NCBI GenBank assembly: GCA_905221605.1
Contig: CAJNDS010002267.1
Location: forward strand, 1 to 64,000
Source of the DNA: Symbiodinium natans
Taxonomy: Eukaryota; Sar; Dinophyceae; Suessiales; Symbiodiniaceae
Length of the DNA: 64,000 nt
Reading direction: 5' to 3'
Positions within the stretch are counted from its first letter, which is position 1. Each line of letters begins with the position of its first letter. The position numbers and the translations under genes were made by a program. Below the pieces are notes generated by a model that was not told the origin of the DNA, did not search any database, and saw nothing but the letters and a program-made list of their open reading frames with translations. Positions 12,601 through 24,600 of the stretch are shown here, piece by piece.

Positions 12601-15600
12601 GGTTTAGTACTTCTGGCCACCGAGCAACTCCCGTGTTACTCGTGCCAAGCTCGCTGAAGAGCGCCTTGATGGCAGGGGCTGCCAAGGTTTCGAGGTTTAG
12701 TGCTTCAGGTTTTGGAGGCCCAGGATCTAGAAAGTTTAGGGTTTAGGGTTGAGGGCAGACTCTTGACTTGACTGTTGATTTTGGAAGGGCTTGCGGGGTC
12801 TGCACATATAAGGGGTGTACGCAAATTTGGGGCTGAACCGTAAACCCCAAAACCCAGAGGTTCTCAAGGCTTGGCAGCTTTGCGGGGGCATGCTTGCAAG
12901 AGCTTAGGGTTTGGGGTTTAGGGATTAAGGTTGCAGGGTATATCGGCTTAAGGGGCTGCACTCCTGGTTTTGGGATCCCAAACCCTAGACCCCAAACACT
13001 AAACGGCCTAGGGGAGAACAATCGTGTTGCAGTCTGCGGTTAGCTAGGGCTTCATAATGGCACAGGCCGCCAGAATTTCTGGCCTAAACCCTGTAAAATA
13101 ATCCATAAACCCGAAACCCTAAACCCTAAACCCTAAACCCTAAACCCTAAACCCTACACCCTAAACCCTAAACCCTACCACTCCCTGAGCCAGGGGCGTG
13201 GATCTTGGCCATATGTGCTTCCTGACGTCTCTTTGCTCAGGGTTTGGGGTTTAGGGTTTAGGGTTAGGGTTTAGGGTTTAGGGTTTAGGGTTTAGGGCTT
13301 AGGGCTTAGGGTTTAGGGTTTAGGGTTTAGGGTTTCCATTCCCACTGCAGGTAGGGGGCCCTCATGATCACAAAGCTGAAACCCTTTCAAGAGTAAGGCC
13401 TAAACTTAAAACCCGTAAAGCAGGAAGCCCGTAAACTGGTAAAACCCTAAACCTCTAAAGCCCTATACCCCTAAACCCCTTACCCCTAAATAAGAACAGT
13501 TCAGGGTTTAGGTTTAGGGCTTGGGGTTTGGGGTTTAGGGTTTGGGGTATAGGAGTTTAGGGGTTTAGCGGTTTGGGGTTTGGGGGGGAATTATGGGTTA
13601 AGGGATTAAGGGTTCCGGGCTTTGAGCTTACGGCTTGAGATCGGAGGCCGCACCCCAAACTACGCAGAAGCGACCCCTTTGGACGGAAAAAAAGCCCCAA
13701 GAAGATGCACTTGGGTGTAAAGCCCATAGAACACCAAGTCCCTCTGACAGAACCCTCTATCCATACTGAAGGAACCCTACTACACCCTAAACCCTAAACT
13801 CTAAACCCATTGAGGTTGCTGGGGTCGGGCTGGGGCCAGATGCTTAGTGCTGTGGGGAGTATGACGCTTGAGCGCGTGGGCCTATGATGTGTCAGGTTTA
13901 CGCACAGGGTTTAGGGTTTAGGGTTTAGGGTTTAGGGTTTAGGGTTTAGGGTATAGGGTTTAGGGTGAGTTAGGTGTCCTTGTTCTTGAGGATTGACTGC
14001 ACCATGGTTGCGTGGTCGTTTTGCGCGCTCTCCTGGGATAGGAGCCAAGATTCAAGGACGACGTGCTTTGCAAAATCGGGGAAGGGGGGGGGGGGGGGGT
14101 TAGGGTTTAAGGTTTAGGGTTTAAGGTTTCGGTTGTTTTTTTCGGGTTTAGGGTTTAGGGTTTTGGGAGGTTGGGGGGGTAGGGGGAAACTCCAAAGGCC
14201 CCATAACCCTCACGAAGCCTACAAGCTCTGCAAGGTCTGCAAAACCCGAAACCGAAACCTATCAACCTTTTCAGCTTTACCTATATCAATCCCATCTATA
14301 TATATATATATATATATATACGATATATACTATATCTACTATATATACTATATACTATATATATATATATGGTCACCCCCCCCCCCCCCCAATGGACCCA
14401 CCGCGGGCCTTGATCTTTGCAAAAGTACCGCAAATACCGATAAAACCTATGCTGTCTGGTGATTTTCCGGTGACCGGATTTTTGACTGTATTCCTTAATT
14501 CACCCTCTCACACACGCACGGAGGGTTTTTCTTTCTGTTGGCTTTTGTTTATAATTTAAGATCTAGGCATTTAAACCTAAGCCTGCAAAAAAAAAAACTT
14601 AACCTTTAAACCCTGTAGGGTTAAGGTTTAAAGGTTAAGGGTTTAAGATTTAGGCATTTGAACCTATGCCGGTAATTAAAGCTAAGCCCTTAACCTTTAA
14701 ATTCTATCGGGTTGAGATTTTTACAGGTTTAGGGTTTAAGATGTAGGCATTTAAACCTAAGCCTGCAACTAATTTTAAACCCTTAACCTTTAAACCCTGT
14801 AGGGTTAAAGTTTAGAGGCTTAGGGTTTAATATTTAGCCATTTAAACCTGTAGCCAAGCCCTTAACCTTTAAACCCTATAGGGTTAAGATTTTTAAAGGT
14901 TTAGGATATAAGATGTAGGCATTTAAACCTAATTAAGCCTGCAACTAATTCTAAACCCTTAACCTTTAAACCCTGTTGGGCTAAGGTTTAAAGGTTTCGG
15001 GTTTAAGATTTAGGCATTTAAACCTATTCCGGCAATTTACGCTAAGCCTCTAACCTTTAAACCCTATAGGGTTAAGATATTTAAAGGTTTAGGGTTTAAG
15101 TTTAAGGTTTAGGTATTTAGACCTATGCCGGCAGTTCATATTGAACCCTTAACCTTAAACCCCATAGGGATGAGATTTAAAGGTTTAGGATTCTTTACTT
15201 AGACATTTAAATCCAAGCTGACGATTCAACCTAAACCCTTAACCTTTAAACCCTATAGGGTGAAGGTTTAAAGTTTTAGGGTTTAAGATTCAGACATTTA
15301 AACCTAAGACAGCGATTAACACTAAGCCCTTAACCTTTAAACCCTATAGGGTTAAGGTTTAAAGGTTTGGGGTTTAAGATTCAGGCATTTAAAGCTAAGT
15401 ATGTAATCAATTTGTCACCCTTAACACCTCTAAACTCTGTAGTGTGAAGGTTTAAAGGCTTAGGGTTTAAAAAAACCTAAGCCCCCTAAGCCCATAGAGT
15501 TTAAACCTTAAGGGTTTAAGGTTTACGCATCTATTCCTTAACCCTAAACCCTCTAGGGTCAGGACCCTAAAGCCCTCGGCAATCAAGCCTAAACCCTTGA

Positions 15601-18600
15601 CCTTCAAACCCCATAGGATGAAGGTTTAAAGGTTTGGGGTTTAAGACTTAGGCATTTAAACCTAGAGGGCATTTAAGCCTTAATCCTAAACCCTTTAGGG
15701 TCAGAACCTTAGCACCCTATAGGGGTCTAGCACGTTCAAAGGCTTGAACCCTACAGGCGCTGAAGGTATACATGTCCTATCGGTTTTTAAACCATTACAC
15801 CCTGTAAGAAGGTTTAGGGTCTTTTCGGGGTCTATCTCTAAATTTCTCACGGGGTTAACCCTGCAGGGTTTAAAGTTAAAGGTTTAGGGTTAAAGGTTAA
15901 GGCAATACCTATAGGATTAGAACCTTATAACCCTGTAGTGCATGAGGCTTAAACCCCTAAAACTTAACCATCTTTTTCTCGAGAAAACCAAGAAAACCAA
16001 AAAAACCAAAAAAAACAAAAAAAAAACATCTTTTCCAAAACTATGGGGCTGGGGCCTCCAAAAGATGTTTTTTTTTGGTTTTCTCGAGAAAAAGATGGTT
16101 TTTTTGGTTCGAAACCATCTTTTTCTCGAGAAAAAGATGGTTTTTGAGCAGCCGCTCTTCGAAAAACCATCTTTTTCTCGAGAAAAAGATGGTTTTTAGA
16201 GATCTTGCCCTGGAAAAACCATCTTTTTCTCGAGAAAAAGATGGTTTCCGGAGGTCTTGTCCTGGTAAAACCATCTTTTTCTCGAGAAAAAGATGGTTTT
16301 TGGAGGTCTTCTCCTGGTAAAACCATCTTTTTCTCGAGAAAAAGATGGTTTTTCGAAGGATGGTTGCTCAAAACAATCTTTTTCTCGAGAAAAAGATGGT
16401 TTCGAACCAAAAAACCATCTTTTTCTCGAGAAAACCAAAAAAACCAAAAAAAACAAAAAAACCATCTTTTCCAAAACTATGGGGCTGGGGCCTTCAAGAG
16501 ATGGTTTTTTTTGGTTTTCTCGAGAAAAAGATGGTTTTTTTGGTTCGAAACCATCTTTTTCTCGAGAAAAAGATTGTTTTTGAGCAGCCGCTCTTCGAAA
16601 AACCATCTTTTTCTCGAGAAAAAGACGGTTTTTGGAGATCTTGTCCTGGAAAAACCATCTTTTTCTCGAGAAAAAGATGGTTTTTGGAGGTCTTGTCCTG
16701 GTAAAACCATCTTTTTCTCGAGAAAAAGATTGTTTTTGGAGGTCTTGTCCTGGTAAAACCATCTTTTTCTCGAGAAAAAGATGGTTTCGAACCAAAAAAA
16801 CCATCTTTTTCTCGAGACAACCAAAAAAACCATCTTTTGGAGGCCCCAGCCCCATAGTTTTGGAAAAGATGTTTTTTTTTGTTTTTTTGGTTTTTTTGTT
16901 TTTTTTGGTTTGCTGGTTTTTGTTAGTTTCTTGTTTTGTTGTTTTTTGCCTTGATCTGGCTAGGACTCGGCTGCCATCCGCGGTGGGTCCATTGGGGGGG
17001 GGGGGGGGTGAGCATATATATATATATATATATACACTATATACATACATTATGTGTAGTATACATATATCCAAACCCTTCAAGCACTGTAGCCCCTGTC
17101 AGGCCCTTTAGACTCCGAAATCCTGCCACCTCTGGAGAATTTCTCCAACCCTGTAAAGCCTCCCAAAAGTTGGAACATCCTTATCCCCATACCCCAAAAG
17201 GTATACTAAAGGGAATCCCAGCTCTAAGCATCCTTAGACCATGTTCCAACTTTTCTGAAGCTTACCGTAACAATGCGAGACCTCGTTCTCGTTCCATGTC
17301 TTCCTTAAACTGATCTTACAAAGCTCAGTCTTTCAGATCAATCAGGCATAGCTTCTAGGTAACCCAAAGAGCAAACCCCTTCAAGCACAAACCTTAAACC
17401 CTAAACCCTAAACCCTAGAAGCCCTGAACTCATGAACCCCACAAAGCAAAGCAACCCAGATAAAAATCCGCAAACGCGCTCAGCCACGTCAACGCTATCT
17501 AGACGCGAGAGAAGCCTATAGGAATTAAAAAAAGGGTGTCTTTTTGGTTTAAAAGGGGGCTTACAGTGGACCTAAACCCTCAACAAAGAAAGGAACAAGC
17601 CCCTACTGTTACTCTGGGTCCTAGCTATAGTGCATCTTGCCCTGTTGGGTCGATTTCTGCAGCTACCTGATGCCTGACTGTAGGAACAGTGTGCGAGTGC
17701 CAGCACCGAACCCCGAACCTTGCCGCTTAGGCGAGCAAAACAGCCCCTAAACCTGAACCCTAAACCCAACATGCTTACCCTAAGGGTCCATGTACCTCAT
17801 TCTTACATACTTGGGCCCCAAGGTCCCTGTATAGGAAGTACTTTAAGGCCCAAGTATTCCTCATTTAGGTACGTGGACCCTTAGGGTTATGTCTTGTGGT
17901 CGTTGGACCCAGAAACCTTTCTCATAACAGCCATGCGAGTGGCAGACCCGCAGCCCCTGAACCCCTGAGGCCCCTAAACCCTACTCATGTCCCAAGCTCA
18001 AGCAGGGATACACGTGTGATCCTAAGCCCGAAACCGTCAACCCTAAACCCTAGCCCTAAACCCTAAACCCTAAACCCGAAACCCTAAACCCGAAACACTG
18101 AGGAAGAACAACCACATGAGCCCTACACACCCTGGTAGAGCAACCCAGGGATTCAGTTAACAGAGGAGTCGGAATAATGACGAATAGTACTCCCTTACGG
18201 ACTTTTATACTTATACTACAATAACCCCCCCCCCCCCGGAACCCTAAACCCTAAACCCTAAACCCTAAACCCTAAACCCTAAACCCTAAACCCTAAACCC
18301 TAAACCCTAAACCCTAAACCCTAAACCTTTTCTAAGGATTAAGGCCCCTATGGTAACTGCTGGCACGGAGCGATTGCCGATTGGCAGAACACCCCTTCCA
18401 AGAATCGATGGATGTACGGTTTGGGGTTGGGGGTTTGGGGTTTGGGGTTTGGGGTTTAGGGTTTACGGTTTAGGGGTACATGGGCTTAGGTGTTTAGGGG
18501 TACTAGTACATGGGCTTAGGGAGTATATGGGTTTAGGGGTACATGGGGCTAGGGTTGGGGCCGGTGGGGATGGGCACTTGATTTTGGAGCTCTTATACCC

Positions 18601-21600
18601 TGAGTTGTGGAGCCCTTGTATTAACTACCCTACACCCTACACCCTAAACCCTAAACCCTAAACCCTAAACCCTAAACCCTAATGGTACCCATGGCCCATT
18701 GTGCACAGAATGCAACGGTTGAGGACTGAGGGTTTCATAGCGCGGCTAAACCCTTTTGGGGAATAGGGTTTAGAGTTTAGGGTTTAGGTGTTAGGGTTTA
18801 GGGTTTAGGTATATATATATATATGTAAACCCTTCATGCACCCTCGATAATCCTAAGGGTCCAGCGACCTGAATAGGGAATGCTTTGTGACTTAACGTAC
18901 CTTCGATATAGGGAGCTTTCGGAACCGAGTAGATAAAAATGAGGTGCATGGACCCTTACGGTAAACCCGCTTTAAACCGTCTATACAACCCTCTATATAA
19001 ACCCTTTCTAACCCACCTCTAAACCCTCTTTTCACCCTCTAGAAACCCTAAGCCCTAAACCCTAAACCCTAAACCCTAAACCCTAACCCTAAACCCTAAA
19101 CCCTAAACCCTAAACCCTAAACCCTAAACCCTAAACCCTAAACCCTCTGAAGGGGTTTGCGGCTTTCAAGCGTTTGCAGGCTTTGAAGGGGTTGCTGCCG
19201 TGAGCCGGTCCACCAAGGGTTTAGGGTTTTGGGTTTAGGGTTTAGGGTTTCAGGGTTTTAGGGTTTAGGGTTTAGGGTTTAGGGTTTAGGGTGTAGGGTT
19301 TAGGGTTTAGGGTTTAGGGTTTAGGGTTTAGGGTTTAGGGTTTAGGGTTTAGGGTTTAGGGTTTAGGGTTTAGGGTTTAGGGTTTAGGGTTTAGGGTATT
19401 AGGGTTTAGGGTATTAGGGTTTAGGGTATTAGGGTTTAGGGTTTAGGGTTTAGGGTTTAGGGTTTAGGGTTTAGGGTTTAGGGTTTAGGGTTTAGGGTTT
19501 AGGGTTTAGGGCTTCTCGCCGCGCCGCGGCAGTAGATTTCATGCGGAGATGGCGCCCCAACACACCCAGGGGTGTGAGGGGGCGGCATATGTCGCGGCGG
19601 CGTGTATTGAAGTTGGAGCCACCACAACCAGAAAGGTTGGGTTCTTTTATTTTTCCCACCCCCTGCTTACGCAGGCATCCACCCAACTTTTCTCCTTTTA
19701 GGGTTTCGGGCTAACGCCCTAAATTCCCACTTCCCATCCCCATCCTTTGAAAGTGGGGGCAGCCGGACAGGGGAGAGGGGGGGGGAGGGGGGGGAGGTGG
19801 GGGAGGGGGTGGGAGGGGGGGGGGGGGGGGGGGGGGGGAGGGGGGGAAGGGGGGCGGGAGGGGGGGAGGGGTGGTGGGAGGGGGGGGGGAGGGGGGAGGG
19901 GGGGAGGGGGGGGGGAGGGGGGCGGGGGGGGGGAGGGCGGGGGAGAGGGGGGGGGGGACGGGGGGCCGGGGGTCCCGGGGCAGGGGGGCCAGGGGGGCCA
20001 GAAGAGGGGCCCAGCAGGGAGCCAGGGCGGGCCAGGGGGGGCCAGGGGCGTCAGGTACAAAAAACCAGGTTTTTGGGTTTGGTGGTGGGTTTTTGGGCAA
20101 TCGCCCAGGCTGACCTGCCTTGCGGCCCCTCTGGTCCCTGAACACGCTCCGTCAGGGGCCCGGCACCAGGGGGCTCCGGAGGGGGGCCCAGGGACCACCA
20201 CCAGAAGCCACTTTTGGTATTGCGGGAACAGGTCGCCAGGTTTAGGGTTTCTTAATAATACTTGAGAATCGGAGAAGGGGGGGGTACCCCAGGCGGGGTA
20301 CTGCACCGGCACTGGAGGTGCAGCTCACGCTCAACACAACTCTTTAGGCTTGCACAGGAAGTCCAAGCGATGGTATTAATCGCTGTCGGGTGATTTCTGG
20401 GTCCAGGCACCCTAGAGAAGGGTGGGTACGGCCTAAGCAGGCCTGGGTGGGAATTTAGGGTTTAGGGTTTAGGGTTTAGGGTTTAGGGTTTAGGGTTTAG
20501 GGTTTAGGGTTTAGGGTTACCCTTTGTGGGGGGCCCCTGTAAGGGGTCTACAAGGCGGGTACCCCTATTTGGGAAATGCCCATTTAGGGCTCTGTGTAAG
20601 ATTTAGGGCTTTCATGGGGTTTGGGCTTGTAGCTCGAATGGGCTTGGCACAGTGGTGGTCTTTAGACGATTTCGGATCGAAACCTGACATCCTTTTGGGA
20701 GAACTCCGTGAAGCTGTTGCTTTGAGGCTTATAAAGACATGCGCAGCAAATGCCCAGTGGTTTTCTGCAGTGGCAGGGGAGCTTCAGCCCGTTTTCGACA
20801 TCCACCATCCTTGCCTGTGACCACATTGAGCACGGCGAAGTACGTAAAAGACACGAAAAAGACAAACCTGAGATGATGTTTGCAAGCAAGCCGGCAAAAA
20901 CAGGGCCTTGGGTCTACGGTATAGGGTTTAGTTTAGAGTTTGGCTTTGGTCTCATCTGACTCAGAGGGGCACAAAGGGCTTTCAAAGGACTGATGACGTA
21001 GTACACGGAGGAAAGGACAAGCCCCTCTTACATTTCAAACTATTGACGAACTCTGGGATGTTCCCTCTTGTTATACCTGGCCTTTATCCCGATTAAGGCC
21101 TGTTAGTATACGGGGGAACATCCCAAGACGAACTACTGATAAGGGCCTTATAACCAAAGCAATTGATGATCCCATCTAGGGCCCTTCGAACTCGTCTGAT
21201 AACCCAGGAAACCCCTCGTCGTACCTGTACCTAAACCCTAAACACTAAACCCTGAACCCTAAACCCTAAACCCTGAACCCTAAACCCTAAACCCTAAACC
21301 CTGAACCCTAAACCCTAAACCCTAAACCCTGAACCCAAAACCCTGAAACCTTCCTGGGTTTCAGCCGAAGGAGCACCATCGTCCACATCCCAGAGATTTG
21401 CCTCAACGGGGCGATGACGCTCTCCCAGCTCACCTTGCACTTTGGGTTTAGGGTTTAGGGTTTAGGGTTTAGGGTTTAGGGTTTAGGGTTTAGGGTTTAG
21501 GGTGTAGGGTTTAAAAATTTAGGGTCTAAGGTTTAGGGTTTAGGGCTTAAGGCTTGGGGTTTGTTATCTCTGAGCCTGTCCTCTGCGTCCGAGCAGTGTT

Positions 21601-24600
21601 CGGTGCATCAACCCTCAACTCTATGACCGACACGTATACCATTGTTGTCACTTCCTATGAATTTCAGTGAACTTAGGTTTCGGGATGACATGGGCGGTGT
21701 TGGGGGTGGGGAGAATTCACAGGTTATAGAGGCTATGACCCTGAAACCCTAAACCTAAATAAACAACTAGGTTGCCCAGTAACCTAGGATTAAAAAGGGT
21801 GCCCTTTTTTGCTTCAAGGGGTTTTATAGGGGAACCTAGAGGCCCCCAAAGAGGGAATAAGGGCACTACTGGGCATCCTAGACAATAAGCGCTAGAGACA
21901 GGCATCTGATGCTTGAGAGGGCGACCATACTTCGATGCCTGGCCGCAAGCCTGGCCTCTCTTCGAATCTTCTTGGGTTTAGGGTTTAGGGTTTAGGGTTT
22001 CGGGTTTAGGGTTTAGGGTTTAGGGTTTAGGGTTTCTACCGATGGGTGATATGGAGGTTCTCCGACATTAGGGGGTACCTTATCGGGGTCCTTCTTCTAA
22101 GGGAATCCTACTATGTGGGGGGTGTAGATTCGGGGTCCCTTATTCTTGTAAACTCCCATATGGGAGACATGAGCTAGTAGCTTGTGGTGTTGCAGGCTTG
22201 GACTGCGATCTTGCCAGGTTAGGGTTTAGGGTTTAGGGTTTAGGGTTTAGGGTTTAGGGTTTAGGGTTTAGGGTTTAGGGTTATAGGGTTATAGGGTTAT
22301 AGGGTTGTAGGGTTGAGGGTGTTGAGGGTGTAGGGTTTAGGGTTTGCTGTAGTATGGAATACAAGCTGTACATGTGACGGTTTTCAGTAGAGCCTTGAAG
22401 GCATCGAGCAATGCGAAGGGCGGCCATGGCCCGATCGTGGAGGGCCACCCACCCAAACCTTCCTTTTAGGGTTTAGGCCTAAACTCAAGCCAACCGCCCA
22501 CTTCCAAAAACGTCTTCCGTTCCAGGGCGTCTCGTGTCAGGGGGTTTAGGGGGGGGGGGGGGGGGGGGGGGGGCGCAGGCGGGGCCCAGACGGGGGGGAC
22601 AAAATCCTACAAGCTTGCAAGGGTCCCAGGTCCCTGTATGGTCCAGAAGGCAGGGGGGCGGCCTAGGCCCTGAGTTTAGGGTTCAAGGTTTATAAAGGGT
22701 TTAGGGTTTCAAACCCAACCGAGATGTTTGGAAGTATGCCGCAGCCGACCGAAGCCAAGCATGCTGGTGCATCAACTGCATTGAGTGGATGCTGTACATG
22801 CTTTAGGGGGTAGGGTGGGTTTGGGGTTTGGGGTTTGGGGTTTGGGGTTTGGGGTTTGGGGTTTGGGGTTTGGGGTTTGGGGTTTGGGGTTTGGGGTTTG
22901 GGGTTTGGGGTTTGGGATTTAGGGCTAAGAGTTTGAAACTTAAAATTGGATGATGCACGAGTAGGTTTCACCACTGGCGTCTTGAACTGTGGACCAAGTC
23001 GCCCCAGCTGCGATGCACATGAAGAGGCTGAGCATTGTATCAATCACCGAGGGAAAATACCTGCTCAGCATGCGATGGTTGGTTTATTCAGGCTCCTAAA
23101 CCCTAAACCCTAAACCCTAAACCCTAAACCCTAAAACCTAAACCCTAAACTCTCGACCCTGTCGATGGTCAGAGTTCGCTGGAGTCCTTTCTTGGGTACC
23201 CGTATTGGCCGATACATCTGTTTTAACAAGGAGCCCCAAGGGGAGCATGGTATTGAGGGTTTAGGGTTTAGGGTTTAGGGCAAATGCTCACACATGTGTC
23301 ACCTGTGTATATGGGGAGCTCCCAAACACAGGGTCACGGTCTTTCTCTCCATTGTTGAGGGGTGGCATTCCCATCATAAGGAGTGTAGTTTTATGTGGGC
23401 GTATCATGGGCCTCGCCCTGCGGGAACGCCCACACGCAACCCACAAGTATACGTATGGGATACGTATTCATATAATCCATATAATCTTTCAAGTAGGCGC
23501 TGGCTAATGATCGCATTGGAAAAGGGCTTTTGAACGATGGCCCTACCCGCCTAGTCCTATAAACTAAGCCCTAAACCCTAAACCCTAAACCCTAATCCCG
23601 AAAACCTAAACCCTAAACCCTAAAGCCTAAACCCTAAACCCTAAACCCGAACCCTATAATAAAACACTACACCTCCCAGGGTTAAGTCCCTTAGATCGCA
23701 CAACTCATTCCACACCCTACCTAGACCCCAGAGGCCCCCGTGGTAACTTCCTCTCTGGGTGAGCCTACTTGCACGAGCAGCTGCAATGCAAACTTACCCC
23801 CCCGCCCCCCGGCACCCCGTGGCAAAAGATGACGAGGGGCTATAGAATAGAACTACCATGGGTGGCCTGGCTACACCCCTGAACCCCAAACCCTACACCC
23901 GAAACCCAAACCCTAAACCCACCCTAACCTCTAAACCTCTAAACCTCTAAACCTCTAAACCTCTAAACCTCTAAACCTCTAAACCTCTAAACCTCTAAAC
24001 CTCTAAACCTCTAAACCTCTAAACCTCTAAACCTCTAAACCTCTAAACCTCTAAACCTCTAAACCCTCTTAAACCCTTTAAACCCCTAACCCACACTACT
24101 GTTTACAAAAAAAAAAAAAGGAGTGCTACTGGACAGGTCAGGGCGTGAAACACGCCTCGCGACTCATTTCCAGCTCATAGTTCTGGACAGCGCTGCAGTT
24201 TTCTGGCAAGTGTGGCATTGACCGCAGCTCATACGCACCTTGTCAACCGAAAGTGAGCTCTGCCCCTCCTTCTAAGCAACCGTAAACCCTAAACCCTAAA
24301 CCCTAAGACCTAACCTAAACCCTAACACCTAAACCGAAACCCTAAACCCTAAATACCCTAAACCCTTTAAACCCTAAACCTCAAACCCTAAACCCTAAAC
24401 CCTAAACCCTAAACCCCTAAACCCCTAACCATCCCCCCTCCCCCCCCCCCCCCCCCCCCCCCAACCGCCTTAGGGTTTAGGGTTTAGGCCTTGGGGTGCA
24501 AGGGTTTGGGGTCGTAGCTGAGGCATTTAGGAGCCCATGTTCTTTTGGGTGACCTTAAACCCTAAACCCTAAACCCCAAACCCCAAACCCTAAACCCTAA

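Larger units (their letters stand above)
14290..17045. mobile_element. Composite island with inverted (TA)n/poly-C ends
   Basis: The left end (about 14290-14412: TATA tract, GGTCACC, C run, AATGGACCCACCGCGG) recurs inverted at 16955-17045 (CCGCGGTGGGTCCATTG, G run, GTGAGC, TATA tract). Between them TTTAGGG arrays are almost absent; instead there is a TTTAAACC satellite and a palindrome array. Likely a single large insertion into the channel intron 18371-14033. No transposase or other ORF seen. Confidence 0.6.
14033..18371 (-). other. 4.3-kb channel intron holding the composite island
   Basis: GC-AG intron between the S6-exit and post-S6 exons. It contains the island 14290-17045, family 6 and family 1 elements, a family 3c element and short telomeric arrays. 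No gene seen. Confidence 0.7.

Noticed and set aside
15966-16925. CRISPR array
   Set aside because: Repeat-spacer spacing is superficially similar, but the spacers themselves repeat, the repeats are full palindromes and the context is nuclear eukaryotic with no cas genes.
15942-17111. Long ORFs of up to 295 codons on both strands rich in 'FLEKKMVF' / 'FSREKDGF'
   Set aside because: They are translations of the CTCGAG palindrome array, open on both strands and in several frames because the repeat lacks stops. No coding signature.
19711-20312. Proline- or glycine-rich ORFs up to 197 codons
   Set aside because: Produced by the G-rich block; open in most frames of both strands and lacking any non-repetitive domain.
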